Positions 37,732 through 49,364 of a stretch of 64,000 nucleotides of DNA are shown one piece after another (within the stretch, counting starts at the first letter, position 1; each line of letters opens with the position of its first letter). A program made the position numbers and the translations under genes. Where the stretch lies: the NCBI RefSeq assembly GCF_030547075.1, contig NZ_JAUOQH010000005.1, positions 186,001 through 250,000 of the forward strand, read 5' to 3'. The notes under the pieces were generated by a model. The model was not told the origin of the DNA and ran no database searches. It was given only the letters and a program-made list of their open reading frames with translations. This DNA is from Alteromonas sp. 1_MG-2023. GTDB lineage: Bacteria; Pseudomonadota; Gammaproteobacteria; Enterobacterales; Alteromonadaceae.

Positions 37732-38087
37732 TAAAGTTGCTGCTATCTTCGGGAAAAAATCAATGTATTCGCCATTTCAACAAAATTACATGACAGTTGC
37801 ACGAAAAAAAGACAATAAATCCGTTCGTTTACTTAATTAGAGAGTGATTATAGTGCGAGTGAAAGTTTTCGCAGCAAAATACTGGTCTAATCAGGTGTTT
37901 TCGGCGCAAAGTTCTCTTTCCAAGGTAAGCTATATACTAGATGTGTCGGGGTATATAAGGGCTTTGTTATGTTTCTGGTCGAAAGACGTAAAAGCCAGTA
38001 AACTGCGCGAAAATAAGCTTGAAAGACCGAAAATTTCCAAAATAATGTTTAAGCAATGTTAGTGGGGGCTTTCAATCAATAGCGGGT
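37732..38087. other. Intergenic region upstream of aroQ
   Basis: 356 bases, AT-rich. It should contain the aroQ-accBC promoter. A plus-strand frame of 72 codons (37844-38062) has no ribosome site and no protein-like composition, so I do not call it a gene. Confidence 0.5.
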
Positions 38088-38903
38088 TCAGTCTTTTAAT
38101 TCAAACGGCACCGACATATACATTCCTTCGTACTTCGCCTTATATACGGCGAAGTGCAAATGGGGCAGGGATGAAAACCCTGTATTGCCAGAGTAGCCAA
38201 TAAGCTCTCCAGCTTTTACCTGCTGCTCTCGTTCAACAACCACGCCGTTATACTTTAAGTGATAATATTCACCGGTTGTGCCGTCGTCATGCAATATGGC
38301 AACGAAATTCGCGTGCTTAGCAAATTGTTTAGAAGGACCGCCTCTCTTGCCATCATCTTTCGTATCTATTACCACACCATGGCGAGCAGCATAAACGGGA
38401 GTACCTACCGGTGCGGCAAAGTCTAACGCATAACGAGAAGCACCCGTATGGCTATAGCCTCCACCAAAACCTTGTACAACACGGTATTTGGCCGCGGGGC
38501 GCAGTGGCGGCATATATATCACTTCATCATTGTGCACAGCATTCAGCACCCCTGAAGTCCAGCTTACTTTCATAGAATGCCAAAACCGCCGAGGGTTCTT
38601 TATGGCACCCATCAATACAGGAGTGTCATCGTTTAAAAATACGTTTGATGTTGAATTTGGTATAAGTCCATTTGCCGACAGGGTAAGCACAAGGGGTAAG
38701 GGCACCTTTCGCTGAGCATAGACTTCATAGTTGCCATTGGTGGGTGGCGAAATGCTGATACAAAACCGGTTGGCATCAAAACAGCCAGGCGCTTGTATGG
38801 TTTGGTTTTGCTTCATGGTCTCTTGCGCTAATAGCGCAGACAGCGGAGCACAACACACAAAAACGAAAAACAGCGCAAGTGAAAACTGAGTCATTAGGGG
38901 CAT
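38088..38903 (-). CDS. M23 family metallopeptidase, exported
   Basis: 271 residues with a signal peptide (about 1-26) and a strong ribosome site (GGAGG). The C-terminal half is a LytM/M23 domain with zinc ligands in SHTGASRYALDFAAP (H and D) and LPHLHFAVY (H-x-H), and the typical GYSGNTGFSS. All four metal-site elements are present, so it should be an active peptidoglycan endopeptidase. The N-terminal half has the beta-rich pattern of an extension domain. It lies 50 bases downstream of dsbD on the same strand. Confidence 0.88.
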   Translation of the reverse strand: MPLMTQFSLALFFVFVCCAPLSALLAQETMKQNQTIQAPGCFDANRFCISISPPTNGNYEVYAQRKVPLPLVLTLSANGLIPNSTSNVFLNDDTPVLMGAIKNPRRFWHSMKVSWTSGVLNAVHNDEVIYMPPLRPAAKYRVVQGFGGGYSHTGASRYALDFAAPVGTPVYAARHGVVIDTKDDGKRGGPSKQFAKHANFVAILHDDGTTGEYYHLKYNGVVVEREQQVKAGELIGYSGNTGFSSLPHLHFAVYKAKYEGMYMSVPFELKD

Positions 38904-38952
38904 AGCTCAACCTCCATTTACGATGAAGCCTAGTGACCCACCAATAATAACG

Positions 38953-40848
38953 TTAAAAGGTATTCTCTACATGTTCAGCAAAAGCAGGCGCTTTCATAAA
39001 GCCAGTTACCCGAGATTGCGTTAGTTCATTGCCGTTTTTATCGAAAAATAAAATGGTCGGCAGTCCAAGAATAGAAAACTTTTCTTGAAAGGCTGAGTTG
39101 GTAGCAGACGTATCGGTTAAGTCTATCTGCACCCACACGGTATTATTAAGCGCCTTCACCACGTTAGGATCAGGAAAAGTGTATTTTTCAAACTCTTTAC
39201 AAGCTACGCACCAGTCGGCATACAAATCTACCATCACAGTTTTGCCTTCTGCATTAGCTGCGGCAACGTGCAGGCGTAAATCATCTACATCTTCAACTAG
39301 GATAAACTCTGGGTGGGTAAGTGGATTATGCTCCGAGGCAGTGTTTTCAGATGAAATAAGGGTGTTGTAAGCCAATAATGCACTGGCAAATAGACCGGCG
39401 GTAATAACTAAAGTCCGTACGTACTTCGCAATACCCTTTTTGCTAGCTTCGTTTACCACAAAGTAATAGCCAAACGCCCCTAAGCCTAGGGCTGCCCACA
39501 GCAAGTTAATGTAATCGCTAGGCCATGCTTTTGGCCATAAACGTTCCACAAAAACAATGGCCACCGACAGCATCATAAATCCAAACGATACTTTTACCAC
39601 GTTCATCCATTGACCCGCTTTGGGTAGCAATTTAGAGCCGGTGATGCCAAATATAATTAGCGGCACGCCCATACCAACGCTTAATACATAAAGTGAAACG
39701 AAGCCTAGGGTTAAGTCACCGCTTTGTGCAATAAACAATAAAATACCGGTTAACGGCGCAGTGGTACACGGTGAAGCGATTAGCCCCGACAGCGCACCCA
39801 TGGCGAAAACACCCGCCATGCTGCCTGGTGTTTGGTTGTTACTTAAATTCGTTAAGCGAGTTTGCCATTTTGCGGGAAGTTGAAGCTCATAGCGGCCAAA
39901 CATAGCCAGAGCCAGCAATACGAAGATGCTAATGAAAATACCCAGAATGAGCGGATGTTGAAGCGCCGCTTGAAACTGCATTCCCGCCGAGGCCACTATT
40001 AATCCCAGTATAGAGTAGGTAATGGCCATACCTTGTACATAAATAAATGTAAGCCAAAACGCGTTGCTGGTTTTAGTCTGTTTGCCTTGGCCAATCACAA
40101 TACCCGACACTATGGGGTACATCGGAAATACGCAGGGGGTAAACGCTAGGCCAATACCTAGTACAAAAAATAGTACTAAGGTAAGGGCAAGGTTTTCTTT
40201 ACTAATCAACTTATCGGCTAGCGAATATTGAGAGGCTTGTGAAGTGCCTTGAATATCTTGTGAAGGGCTTTCAGTATCTAACGTTGTTGAGTTCGTGCCG
40301 ACAATGGCCGTATCCGCAATGGCGGTTAAATATACGGTTTTAATAGTAGGTGCATAACACAGCCCAGCATCGGCACAGCCCTGATAGCGTATTTTTACTA
40401 TGCCGTCGTCGGTAGCTTGGGTAATAGGAACGGTTAAGGTGACTTCGTTGTAAAATACTTCCGACTCACCAAAGTATTCATCTTCAATGATTACGCCCTG
40501 TGGAAAACTAGGTTCGCCAATGGTGGCTTGCTTAGCCACCAACTTGAATTGCTTTTTATAAAGGTAATAACCGTCGGCAATAGTAAAGGTAAGGCTTAAG
40601 GTGTCGTCTGCCTGATTAAAGTCGAATACAAAGGCTTGATCTACTTTTAAAAATTCTTCTTGGTTACTGAATACATCGTCGAAACCACCTATGCTCTGAC
40701 TCGATGGCTGAGATAAGGGTTGCTCTAAAGGCTGAGATAAAGGCTTTGCAGATGGCTCTATAGAAGTTTGCGCATAGCTAGGCAGCGCAAGCGATGCAGC
40801 AAATAGACAACATACAACAAAAGAAAATAAACGGCTGAAGTACTTCAT
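38953..40848 (-). CDS. dsbD: Protein-disulfide reductase DsbD
   Basis: 631 residues in the three-part DsbD order. After a signal peptide, the periplasmic alpha domain carries YQGCADAGLCYAP (catalytic pair); eight membrane helices follow, with cysteines in TPCVFPMYP and SPCTTAPLTG; the C-terminal thioredoxin-like domain has DWCVACKEFE. It passes electrons from cytoplasmic thioredoxin to periplasmic DsbC/G-like proteins. A Gln/Ser/Pro repeat region (about 34-55) lies just after the signal peptide. All six redox cysteines are present. Confidence 0.97.
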   Translation of the reverse strand: MKYFSRLFSFVVCCLFAASLALPSYAQTSIEPSAKPLSQPLEQPLSQPSSQSIGGFDDVFSNQEEFLKVDQAFVFDFNQADDTLSLTFTIADGYYLYKKQFKLVAKQATIGEPSFPQGVIIEDEYFGESEVFYNEVTLTVPITQATDDGIVKIRYQGCADAGLCYAPTIKTVYLTAIADTAIVGTNSTTLDTESPSQDIQGTSQASQYSLADKLISKENLALTLVLFFVLGIGLAFTPCVFPMYPIVSGIVIGQGKQTKTSNAFWLTFIYVQGMAITYSILGLIVASAGMQFQAALQHPLILGIFISIFVLLALAMFGRYELQLPAKWQTRLTNLSNNQTPGSMAGVFAMGALSGLIASPCTTAPLTGILLFIAQSGDLTLGFVSLYVLSVGMGVPLIIFGITGSKLLPKAGQWMNVVKVSFGFMMLSVAIVFVERLWPKAWPSDYINLLWAALGLGAFGYYFVVNEASKKGIAKYVRTLVITAGLFASALLAYNTLISSENTASEHNPLTHPEFILVEDVDDLRLHVAAANAEGKTVMVDLYADWCVACKEFEKYTFPDPNVVKALNNTVWVQIDLTDTSATNSAFQEKFSILGLPTILFFDKNGNELTQSRVTGFMKAPAFAEHVENTF

Positions 40849-41050
40849 AAAACGACTTTCTTTATCCTAAAGCTATTGGCCTATAAAAAGGTAAGACCTA
40901 AATGCATACGCTATTCTTTCACAAACGCAGTTTAACAAAGCTACCAATGGTCGCTTTAGTTTGCCACTTAACCTAAAGCATTGCACCTTTGCTTGTTATT
41001 ACGGTCTTTACCCCAATACTATTCTATGAGTACATGAAAGAGGAAACGTT

Positions 41051-41581
41051 GTGCGGTTTTTATTTATATTGTTTGCCATATTGCCCATCGTAGAAATTGC
41101 CCTGTTGGTGCATGTGGGCGGTATCATTGGCGGCTGGAATACTATTGGGCTGGTTATTTTAACGGCATTCATTGGCGCTTATTTTGTTAAGCGCGAAGGT
41201 ATAGCGACATTACAAACCGCACAAGCAAAAATGCAACGCAATGAGCTGCCAGGTAAAGAAATGGTAGAAGGGCTTATGCTGGTGGTAGCCGGCATACTAT
41301 TAGTAACGCCCGGTATTATTACTGACATACTTGGTTTTATGTTTGCGTTACCAGGTTCACGCCACGCTATTGCTTCACAGCTAAGTAAGCACATGAAACT
41401 AAGAGTGGTTACGCAAGCTGGCGGGTTTAATCAACAACCCGGCGGCGCACAGTATAATCCTTTTGAAAACCCATTTAATCAGCAACAGTCCGGTCAACCG
41501 GATAGCTCAGATAGCGGTGACGTATTTGAAGGTGAATTTTCAGATAAAACCAAAAATGACCCAGATAAACGCCTTAAGTAA
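41051..41581 (+). CDS. fxsA: FxsA family membrane protein
   Basis: 176 residues, GTG start with AGAGGAAA upstream. FxsA is a small inner-membrane protein; in E. coli its overproduction relieves phage exclusion by the F plasmid. Marks: FAILPIVEIALLVHVGG, FIGAYFVKREGIATLQTAQAKM and ILLVTPGIITDILGFMFALPGSR. The tail is Gly/Gln/Asn-rich. It lies upstream of groS-groL, the same position as in many gammaproteobacteria. Confidence 0.93.
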   Translation: MRFLFILFAILPIVEIALLVHVGGIIGGWNTIGLVILTAFIGAYFVKREGIATLQTAQAKMQRNELPGKEMVEGLMLVVAGILLVTPGIITDILGFMFALPGSRHAIASQLSKHMKLRVVTQAGGFNQQPGGAQYNPFENPFNQQQSGQPDSSDSGDVFEGEFSDKTKNDPDKRLK

Positions 41582-41652
41582 TCTGTACTTTTGGCCTTAA
41601 GTGCAAGCTTTGAGCATTAAAATCAATTTTTTTACATTTTTTTGCTCAAAAA

Positions 41653-41684
41653 CCCTTGAACTTGTATGGCGACTCCCCCATTTA
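41653..41684 (+). promoter_or_regulatory. Sigma-32 heat-shock promoter of groS-groL
   Basis: CCCTTGAA (41653-41660) and CCCCATTTA (41676-41684) are separated by 15 bases, close to the sigma-32 consensus CCCTTGAA-N13-15-CCCCATNTA. It lies about 115 bases before the groS start. No CIRCE repeat is visible, so control by RpoH, not HrcA, is expected. Confidence 0.75.
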
Positions 41685-41800
41685 TCCTCGCAGACACGAT
41701 TTTAACTGCTCGGTAACGAGCAACCCAAGCATACGACATCCAAACAATTGGTTGTCGACAATCATTAACTTGAATAGTGAAATTTTCAGGAGACTTGAAA

Positions 41801-42091
41801 ATGGCAATTCGTCCTTTACACGACCGCGTAATTCTTAAACGCGCAGAGCAAGAAAGTAAATCTGCAGGCGGTATCGTTCTGACTGGTTCAGCAGCAGAAA
41901 AATCTACACGTGGTGAAATCATCGCTGTAGGTAATGGTCGCATCCTAGAAAATGGTGATGTTAAAGCGCTAGACGTTAAAGTTGGCGACACCGTTATTTT
42001 TAGCGAAGGCTACGGCGTTAAAACTGAAAAGCTGGATGGTGAAGAAGTTCTGATCCTAAGCGAAAGCGACATTCTTGCGATTGTTGAGTAA
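41801..42091 (+). CDS. groS: Co-chaperonin GroES
   Basis: 96 residues from ATG 41801 (CAGGAGAC upstream); the frame is open eight codons further but [14 protein letters not shown] is the standard start. Forms the seven-membered lid of the GroEL cage. The mobile loop ([20 protein letters not shown]) and [13 protein letters not shown] are typical. groL follows after 40 bases. Confidence 0.98.
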   Translation: MAIRPLHDRVILKRAEQESKSAGGIVLTGSAAEKSTRGEIIAVGNGRILENGDVKALDVKVGDTVIFSEGYGVKTEKLDGEEVLILSESDILAIVE

Positions 42092-42116
42092 TTACAACTA
42101 ACGTTAAACGAATTAA

Positions 42117-43772
<1,656 letters not shown>

Positions 43773-43797
43773 GCCACCCAAGCTTAATTGCTTGAAG

Positions 43798-43853
43798 GGT
43801 GTTTGTTTAAACACCTAGATATAAAAGAAACCCTCCATTTCGGAGGGTTTCTT
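43798..43853 (+). terminator. Hairpin plus terminator after groL
   Basis: GGTGTTT-GTTT-AAACACC (43798-43815) is followed by the terminator stem GAAACCCTCC (43827-43836) with GGAGGGTTTC (43842-43851) and a short T-rich tail. The second hairpin is the likely end of the groS-groL mRNA. Confidence 0.8.
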
Positions 43854-44289
43854 GTTTATACGTAAAAAAGTAAGCTATTTAGTAACTTACCCACTCTATC
43901 GATAACTTCATTACGTCTTTTCTTACCGCCACTCTAAGTGTTAGTTCGGGTATTAATTCGTTTACAATCATGCCCGATAGCAAAAATCTAAAAAGCTAAA
44001 TAGCTAAATAGCTTCACGAAAAGCGCGGAGTTAATTTTCAGCGTTTTTTGTTAGTTAAAAAGGAAGGTTAAATGTAGGAACTGGTCTTTGTTTACATGCA
44101 CTACGTATTTAATGATGAAAATATACTTTATGAAAAAAATTTTAAAACTTACTGTACGTTTGCTTAATTACGATTACCTGCTATAAATTCAATATTGCAC
44201 CTTCTAAAATAATCGTTTGCCGCTAGCGTACTTACCCATAAAAAAAACTTGCGCAAAAGCGAGTCCACATTAAAAGAGCAGTTTGAACA
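43854..44289. other. AT-rich region upstream of the GGDEF-EAL gene
   Basis: About 435 bases. Two copies of GCTAAATA sit in tandem at 43995-44010. No RNA gene or strong hairpin is seen; the promoter of the GGDEF-EAL gene must lie here. Confidence 0.45.
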
Positions 44290-46224
44290 ATGGATGTGAA
44301 AAAAAGTGGCATAAGGAAGGCGTTACCTGTCTTAACGTTTACGTTTTTTGTTTTTGCTTTAATCCTCGTCTGGTGTTTTTTCACACTCAATCACAGCAAT
44401 TTTTTTCATCAATTAAATATTCGCCACTTCAAATATACCTCTGAATTAAGCGAACAAATTTCTGAGCCAGCAGAACTATTTTCAGACGACAATCCTGTAA
44501 AGCTAAGTGAAATTCGACAAACCATTCTTAACATTCGTCAACAACCTATAGAATGCTTATCAATGATTGGTAAAACAGAGCGTTTTATTATGAATCTTGT
44601 TGGTACCGAGATGGTGGTGGATATATGTAAAAGGGATCTTGAGAGCGCTAATAAATCGTTATTGGCTCTGGCGGATTACGAGTCTGGTATATTGAGTAGA
44701 CAGCTTCTACAAGAGCAGGTCATAGCATCACTAAAGGAATTTCGGAGTAACTCTACTGATTTCGAGCTACCAGTTGAAAAAACCGTAAAATTTGTAGCCA
44801 ATATTACGTTGTCGATTATTATCCTATCGTCGGTAGTGGTGTTACTTTTCGCTGTATTTATTTCACGTGCTGTATCTGCAGGCTTAACTAGTCGGGAAGA
44901 GGCAATGAATGCCCTCGAGGAAAGCGAAAAGCGTAATAAAGAGTTAGCGCATACAGATACACTTACGGGATTACCTAATAGAAATTTATTGGATCTCACT
45001 ATAGATAGTGCTATTAGCCGCTCGGATCGAAATAGTTTACCTTTCGCCGTAATGTTTATTGATTTAGACCACTTCAAAGACATAAACGATAGTTTAGGCC
45101 ATACGATGGGAGATAGGCTTTTAGTGACAATGGCACAGCGAATTTCTGAAGCAATAAGGGCAACAGATGTTGTGGTCCGATTCGGTGGTGATGAGTTTGT
45201 GGCGGTAACTGATTGCTTCGAAGCAATAGAAACTATTGACTTCATAGCGCATAGAATTCTTAAAGCTATTGAAAAACCGGTTAGGTTAGGAAATAACGAA
45301 TCGTATATTACTGGTAGTATTGGAGTGGCCTGCTACCCCCAAAATGGCGCGAATTCGTCACTTCTACTAAAGCATGCTGATACTGCAATGTATCAAGCTA
45401 AAAATGCGGGTAAAAATCAATATCAAGCCTTCGATAAAATATCCGCTCTTAAGCAAAACCGTAAACTAAAACTAGTCAGTCAACTGCACCATGCCATCGC
45501 AAACAATGAGTTTAGTTTGGTTTATCAGCCGATTATTAGGCTTGTCGACGGTGCTACGGTAGGTAGTGAGGCACTGCTTCGATGGACAAACATAGACAAT
45601 GAATCGATAGGACCTGATGAGTTCATTCCTATTGCTGAGCACTCTGGGCAAATTATTGATATCGGAAACTGGGTATTGCAGCAAGCCTGTAAACAGTGCA
45701 AAGCGTGGCACGATGAAGGCGCTACGCATCATGCCATGGCAATAAATGTCTCTTCTCATCAGCTAAAAGACCCAAGTTTTGCACAAAGGTTAGAAGATAT
45801 TTTGGTGAGCATGGCGTTGCCTGCACACTGTATTCATATCGAAGTGACTGAAAATATCGCGATTATGGATGAACAGGCTTGTGTTGCGTCGCTACACAAG
45901 CTTTCTGAACTTGGTGTTCAACTATTGTTAGATGATTTTGGTACGGGTTACTCGTGCTTAAGTTACCTTAAGAATTTACCGTTCGATGTATTAAAAATAG
46001 ATAAAAGTTTTATGCCTGCCAACAATACTATTGCTACTACTATCATAGCGATGGGGCACGAACTTGATATGGAGGTCGTTGCCGAAGGCATTGAAACTAA
46101 TATGTGTTACGCCTTACTGAAAAAGCTTAACTGCCAATATGGGCAAGGATATTTATTTCAAAAGCCCGTTCCAGCCACGGAATTTGATATTTACAAACAC
46201 TACGAATGTACTGCCTCTGCATAG
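44290..46224 (+). CDS. Membrane GGDEF-EAL protein (c-di-GMP turnover)
   Basis: 644 residues. Two membrane helices (about 13-33 and 167-190) flank a periplasmic sensor of about 130 residues with no family I recognise. A GGDEF domain follows with intact RFGGDEF (299-303) and an inhibitory RxxD site (RATD) five residues before it, then an EAL domain with SEALLRW (E427), DDFGTGYSCLSYLKNLPFD and VAEGIE. Both catalytic halves look intact, so it could make and break c-di-GMP; the net direction cannot be read. It is monocistronic. Confidence 0.93.
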   Translation: MDVKKSGIRKALPVLTFTFFVFALILVWCFFTLNHSNFFHQLNIRHFKYTSELSEQISEPAELFSDDNPVKLSEIRQTILNIRQQPIECLSMIGKTERFIMNLVGTEMVVDICKRDLESANKSLLALADYESGILSRQLLQEQVIASLKEFRSNSTDFELPVEKTVKFVANITLSIIILSSVVVLLFAVFISRAVSAGLTSREEAMNALEESEKRNKELAHTDTLTGLPNRNLLDLTIDSAISRSDRNSLPFAVMFIDLDHFKDINDSLGHTMGDRLLVTMAQRISEAIRATDVVVRFGGDEFVAVTDCFEAIETIDFIAHRILKAIEKPVRLGNNESYITGSIGVACYPQNGANSSLLLKHADTAMYQAKNAGKNQYQAFDKISALKQNRKLKLVSQLHHAIANNEFSLVYQPIIRLVDGATVGSEALLRWTNIDNESIGPDEFIPIAEHSGQIIDIGNWVLQQACKQCKAWHDEGATHHAMAINVSSHQLKDPSFAQRLEDILVSMALPAHCIHIEVTENIAIMDEQACVASLHKLSELGVQLLLDDFGTGYSCLSYLKNLPFDVLKIDKSFMPANNTIATTIIAMGHELDMEVVAEGIETNMCYALLKKLNCQYGQGYLFQKPVPATEFDIYKHYECTASA

Positions 46225-46281
46225 GTATATAGGCTAAATCGGCTATCTATCTATGCTAATTTTAAACATCTATGTATTGCA

Positions 46282-47010
46282 TCAACCAACTAAATCTAAT
46301 GTCATCACTATGCGCGGCTGGCTGCTAGATACAGGTGGTGAGCGGTGCACTATTCCAGCGTTCTCATTACCATGCCACAACTCTCCTTTTAAAATAGCTA
46401 CATCACCAGTGTTCAATGTTTGTATATCTTGCGCTGTGCTGTACAGACCCGATTCGGCGTTACTTGTTGCGCCGCTTTTGTGTCCCAGTTTATTGCGATC
46501 TGAATTATCGTGTTCTAACCATTGACTGCCAGAGCCTAAAAAAGTGGTAACCAATCGGCACGGAACTCTATCAACATGAAAACGAGGGCACATGGCTTTG
46601 TCTAACGTTGATAATCTAAAGCCAACGGTTTTAGCTTCAAACAGGCAGATAAACATATCTACTAGCTCTGCTATATAGGCATGTAATTGAGGCGCAAAAG
46701 GTTGGTCATCGACTAAGGTGCGAATATAGGCCTCGGCTGAATCTGAACTTAACTGTCGGGCCGCCGTTATTTTGCCACCGGTTTGCACATACTGGGTTAA
46801 CGAGATTAAAAAATCATCGTTCAACCGTCGTTGCCATATAGCAATGTTGCATTCATCTTTGTAAATATCGGTAAGCACAATGGGTGCTTCCGATGTGCTA
46901 GATTTTTTTATTCTCGCAGTTTGTGTTGCTTCATACTTTTTTTCAAAGCCATTTACACTTTCATGCTCAATGGTGTCACTTATAGAAGTATCAGCTAATG
47001 CATGTGCCAT
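46282..47010 (-). CDS. DUF1826 family protein (zinc-starvation operon)
   Basis: 242 residues from ATG 47010, whose ATG overlaps the zigA stop (TAATG); the frame is open 15 codons further inside zigA. The sequence CPRFHVDRVPCRLVTTFLGSGSQWLEH and GDVAILKGELWHG ... GIVHRSPP is the DUF1826 family. The HxD (H145, D147) and later H222 and R233 resemble the iron site and co-substrate arginine of 2-oxoglutarate dioxygenases, which is inference. It is coupled to zigA behind a Zur box, so it should be made under zinc shortage. Confidence 0.85.
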   Translation of the reverse strand: MAHALADTSISDTIEHESVNGFEKKYEATQTARIKKSSTSEAPIVLTDIYKDECNIAIWQRRLNDDFLISLTQYVQTGGKITAARQLSSDSAEAYIRTLVDDQPFAPQLHAYIAELVDMFICLFEAKTVGFRLSTLDKAMCPRFHVDRVPCRLVTTFLGSGSQWLEHDNSDRNKLGHKSGATSNAESGLYSTAQDIQTLNTGDVAILKGELWHGNENAGIVHRSPPVSSSQPRIVMTLDLVG

Positions 47011-48212
47011 TATGCTTCCTCCCAGCGCGGGAACGGATCGGGAAGGGTACGCCAATAACTTGCCCCTTTAATCAGGCTTTCATCGTCTAACAGGCAAGTA
47101 TCAAGAGTTCTGGTAATGGCAGCTTCATCTAGATTTTGGCCAATAAACACCAACTCTTGACGCATATCGCCAAAAGGCTCCATCCATTGCTTTTCAATCG
47201 AGGCTAGATACTCTTCATCTTCAGGCCATTCGGACCTTGGAAGTGCTTTGTAAAACATGCCGCCGTAACCGTAATGGGCAATGCCGCCAGCTTGACTCCA
47301 CTGGCCTGCGCACTCAGGGCGCGAGGCTAACCAAAAGTAGCCTTTAGAACGCAGCAACTTGCCATGGTTTTCAGTGGTGTGTAAGAAGTTATAAAACTTT
47401 TCTGGGTGAAACGGGCGCCTAGCGTGATAGCTAAAACTACTGATGCCATATTCTTCGGTTTCTGGTGTATGTTCACCGCGCATTTCTTTAAGCCAACCAG
47501 GGGCTAGTTGAGCTTTCTCGAAGTCGAACAACTGAGTGCCCAATACGGCATCAATATCAATGTTGCCCTTATTAATAGGGATAATTTTGGCCGACGTATT
47601 TAAGCTTTTCAAAATGGCGGTTAGATTCGCTACATGATTTTCGTCAACCAAATCTGTTTTGCTAATAAGGATTACGTCAGCAAACTCCACTTGGTCGACG
47701 AGCAAGTCTGCTACGCTTCTTTCGTCTTCTTCGCCAAGAGATTCCCCCGTTTCTTGTAAATATTTGGCTTCTTCGTAGTCTTTACTGAAGTTGACCGCAT
47801 CAACCACCGTCACCATGGTATCTAAACTAGCAATATCTGATAACGACACGCCGTCTTCATCGGCAAAGGTGAAGGTTTCGGCTACGGGAAGCGGCTCTGA
47901 AATGCCTGTGGATTCTATTAATAAATAATCAAAGCTGCCAGTTGCCGCTAAGCGATTAACCTCTAGCAGCAGGTCTTCGCGCAATGTACAGCAAATACAG
48001 CCGTTGCTCATTTCAACCAGCTTTTCTTCACTGTGATTCAGGGAAACACCGTTTTTAACGATAGACGCATCTATGTTCACTTCGCTCATGTCATTGACGA
48101 TAACGGCTACACGTTTGTCTTCGCGGTTATTAAGAATGTGACTGAGAACAGTCGTTTTGCCTGCGCCTAAAAAGCCACACAGCACGGTAACAGGAAGTTT
48201 GGTGTGGTTCAT
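47010..48212 (-). CDS. zigA: Zinc metallochaperone GTPase ZigA (COG0523)
   Basis: 400 residues of the CobW/COG0523 G3E GTPase family. P-loop GFLGAGKT (13-20), the metal-binding C-x-C-C motif GCICC (72-75), VEMSNGC and ESTGISEP, and a C-terminal CobW domain ending [19 protein letters not shown], typical of the ZigA/YciC group. These proteins are thought to deliver zinc to essential enzymes during starvation. A Zur-type palindrome lies 32 bases before the start, and DUF1826 overlaps the end. Confidence 0.93.
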   Translation of the reverse strand: MNHTKLPVTVLCGFLGAGKTTVLSHILNNREDKRVAVIVNDMSEVNIDASIVKNGVSLNHSEEKLVEMSNGCICCTLREDLLLEVNRLAATGSFDYLLIESTGISEPLPVAETFTFADEDGVSLSDIASLDTMVTVVDAVNFSKDYEEAKYLQETGESLGEEDERSVADLLVDQVEFADVILISKTDLVDENHVANLTAILKSLNTSAKIIPINKGNIDIDAVLGTQLFDFEKAQLAPGWLKEMRGEHTPETEEYGISSFSYHARRPFHPEKFYNFLHTTENHGKLLRSKGYFWLASRPECAGQWSQAGGIAHYGYGGMFYKALPRSEWPEDEEYLASIEKQWMEPFGDMRQELVFIGQNLDEAAITRTLDTCLLDDESLIKGASYWRTLPDPFPRWEEA

Positions 48213-48243
48213 AAGAATTCACTTACAATTAACAAGATCTATA

Positions 48244-48260
48244 ATGTTATAATATAACAT
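48244..48260. promoter_or_regulatory. Zur box upstream of zigA
   Basis: ATGTTATAATATAACAT is a perfect 17-base palindrome and matches the core of the gammaproteobacterial Zur site (ATGTTATANTATAACAT). It sits 32 bases upstream of the zigA start, where bound Zur-zinc would block transcription. Confidence 0.9.
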
Positions 48261-48380
48261 ATCATGTGAAGCAAGTTAGAAAATAATAGTTTTTGTAAGG
48301 AAACTGCTATGAATTATTGAAGCGGAAGGATTAACAGAAAGCTTTAGGCAGGGTGCTGTATAGCAATAAAGCTCTTACGT

Positions 48381-48701
48381 TTAGTTCTTACATAAACCTG
48401 CATCTTTCATCCAGTTTGGACAGGTTCTGGCGTCGTCGCATCGCCATCTTACGCCACTTAAATCATATTTATCTTTCAACAAATAAGGCTTAGATTCCAA
48501 GCTTATCATTTCAATATAGTGGTAGTTTTCCCACCGAATAAAGCAGGCATGAGGGCTTGGGTTTATAGGGCGAATTCTTATCTCTATTCCATCGGGGTTA
48601 GGGCGGGTTGTTAAACAACTTGTTGCACCGCACTTGTCTGCTTGAGCCACGTTAGGCACAAAAGGGCTTAGGCTCACTATCAGTACTGCAATTAAACGCA
48701 T
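48381..48701 (-). CDS. Small exported protein with six cysteines
   Basis: 106 residues with a signal peptide (about 1-21, NVAQA). The mature 85 residues contain six cysteines (24, 29, 53, 88, 94, 104), probably three disulfides, and the motif GVRWRCDDARTCPNWMKDAGLC. I do not recognise the family. It lies beyond the Zur box, same strand as zigA but upstream of it. Confidence 0.6.
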   Translation of the reverse strand: MRLIAVLIVSLSPFVPNVAQADKCGATSCLTTRPNPDGIEIRIRPINPSPHACFIRWENYHYIEMISLESKPYLLKDKYDLSGVRWRCDDARTCPNWMKDAGLCKN

Positions 48702-48941
48702 CAGTGGATAAATCGGCTTGGGAGTTGCTGAGTCGAGGTAGTCACAATATCATTATCGCCTTAGGCTCGTTATTCTTTATATAAGATTAGCGTGGTATTT
48801 ATAGTTTGTCCGTCCAATTAGCTAGTTGTTGGCGGGTAAGTGGCAATCAAACATTGATAGCGCCGTCTTCTGTGTCAGTGCTAACGCTTTTTGTTGAATG
48901 CGGTATACTTGCGCGGATTATATTTAACAACAGGCAACGTT

Positions 48942-49220
48942 ATGGCATCCGCATCCGCGCTACACATTCTGGTAAAAACTGAAAAAGAAGCTTTTGCGAT
49001 ATTAGAGCAGCTTAAAAAAGGAAAGGATTTTAGTACCCTAGCCAAGCGCCACTCTACCTGCCCGTCAGGAAAGCGAGGCGGCGATTTGGGTGAGTTTCGT
49101 CGCGGACAAATGGTAAAAGCGTTTGATGATGTGGTGTTTAAAAAAGAAGTATTGAAAGTTCATGGGCCAGTGAAAACACGCTTTGGTTACCACCTGATAA
49201 AAACCCTATATCGTAGCTAA
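48942..49220 (+). CDS. ppiC: Parvulin-type peptidyl-prolyl isomerase PpiC
   Basis: 92 residues from ATG 48942; the frame is open 17 codons further but [17 protein letters not shown] is the normal PpiC start. A single parvulin domain: [33 protein letters not shown] and [10 protein letters not shown]. Cytoplasmic rotamase without signal peptide. Monocistronic. Confidence 0.95.
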   Translation: MASASALHILVKTEKEAFAILEQLKKGKDFSTLAKRHSTCPSGKRGGDLGEFRRGQMVKAFDDVVFKKEVLKVHGPVKTRFGYHLIKTLYRS

Positions 49221-49364
49221 ACTTTTCAATAACAACGCATTGGACAGTGCCTCAATAACCAGCCCAGTGCTAATGCTCAATGCAAGAGTTCAATAACAAT
49301 GCTGGACAACAGAGCTATAAGACCAATTAGGTTATCGGGCCAGGTTAACCCGATGGACACCTAA

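Noticed and set aside
37844..38062. 72-codon plus-strand ORF between aroQ and the M23 gene
   Set aside because: No ribosome site, no domain-like pattern, and it overlaps the region that must hold the aroQ promoter.
43995..44010. GCTAAATA tandem pair as regulatory repeat
   Set aside because: Two 8-base copies in AT-rich DNA are expected by chance.
44676..45245. 189-codon minus-strand ORF inside the GGDEF-EAL gene
   Set aside because: Its composition is Ser/Thr-rich noise and it lies opposite the conserved GGDEF motif.
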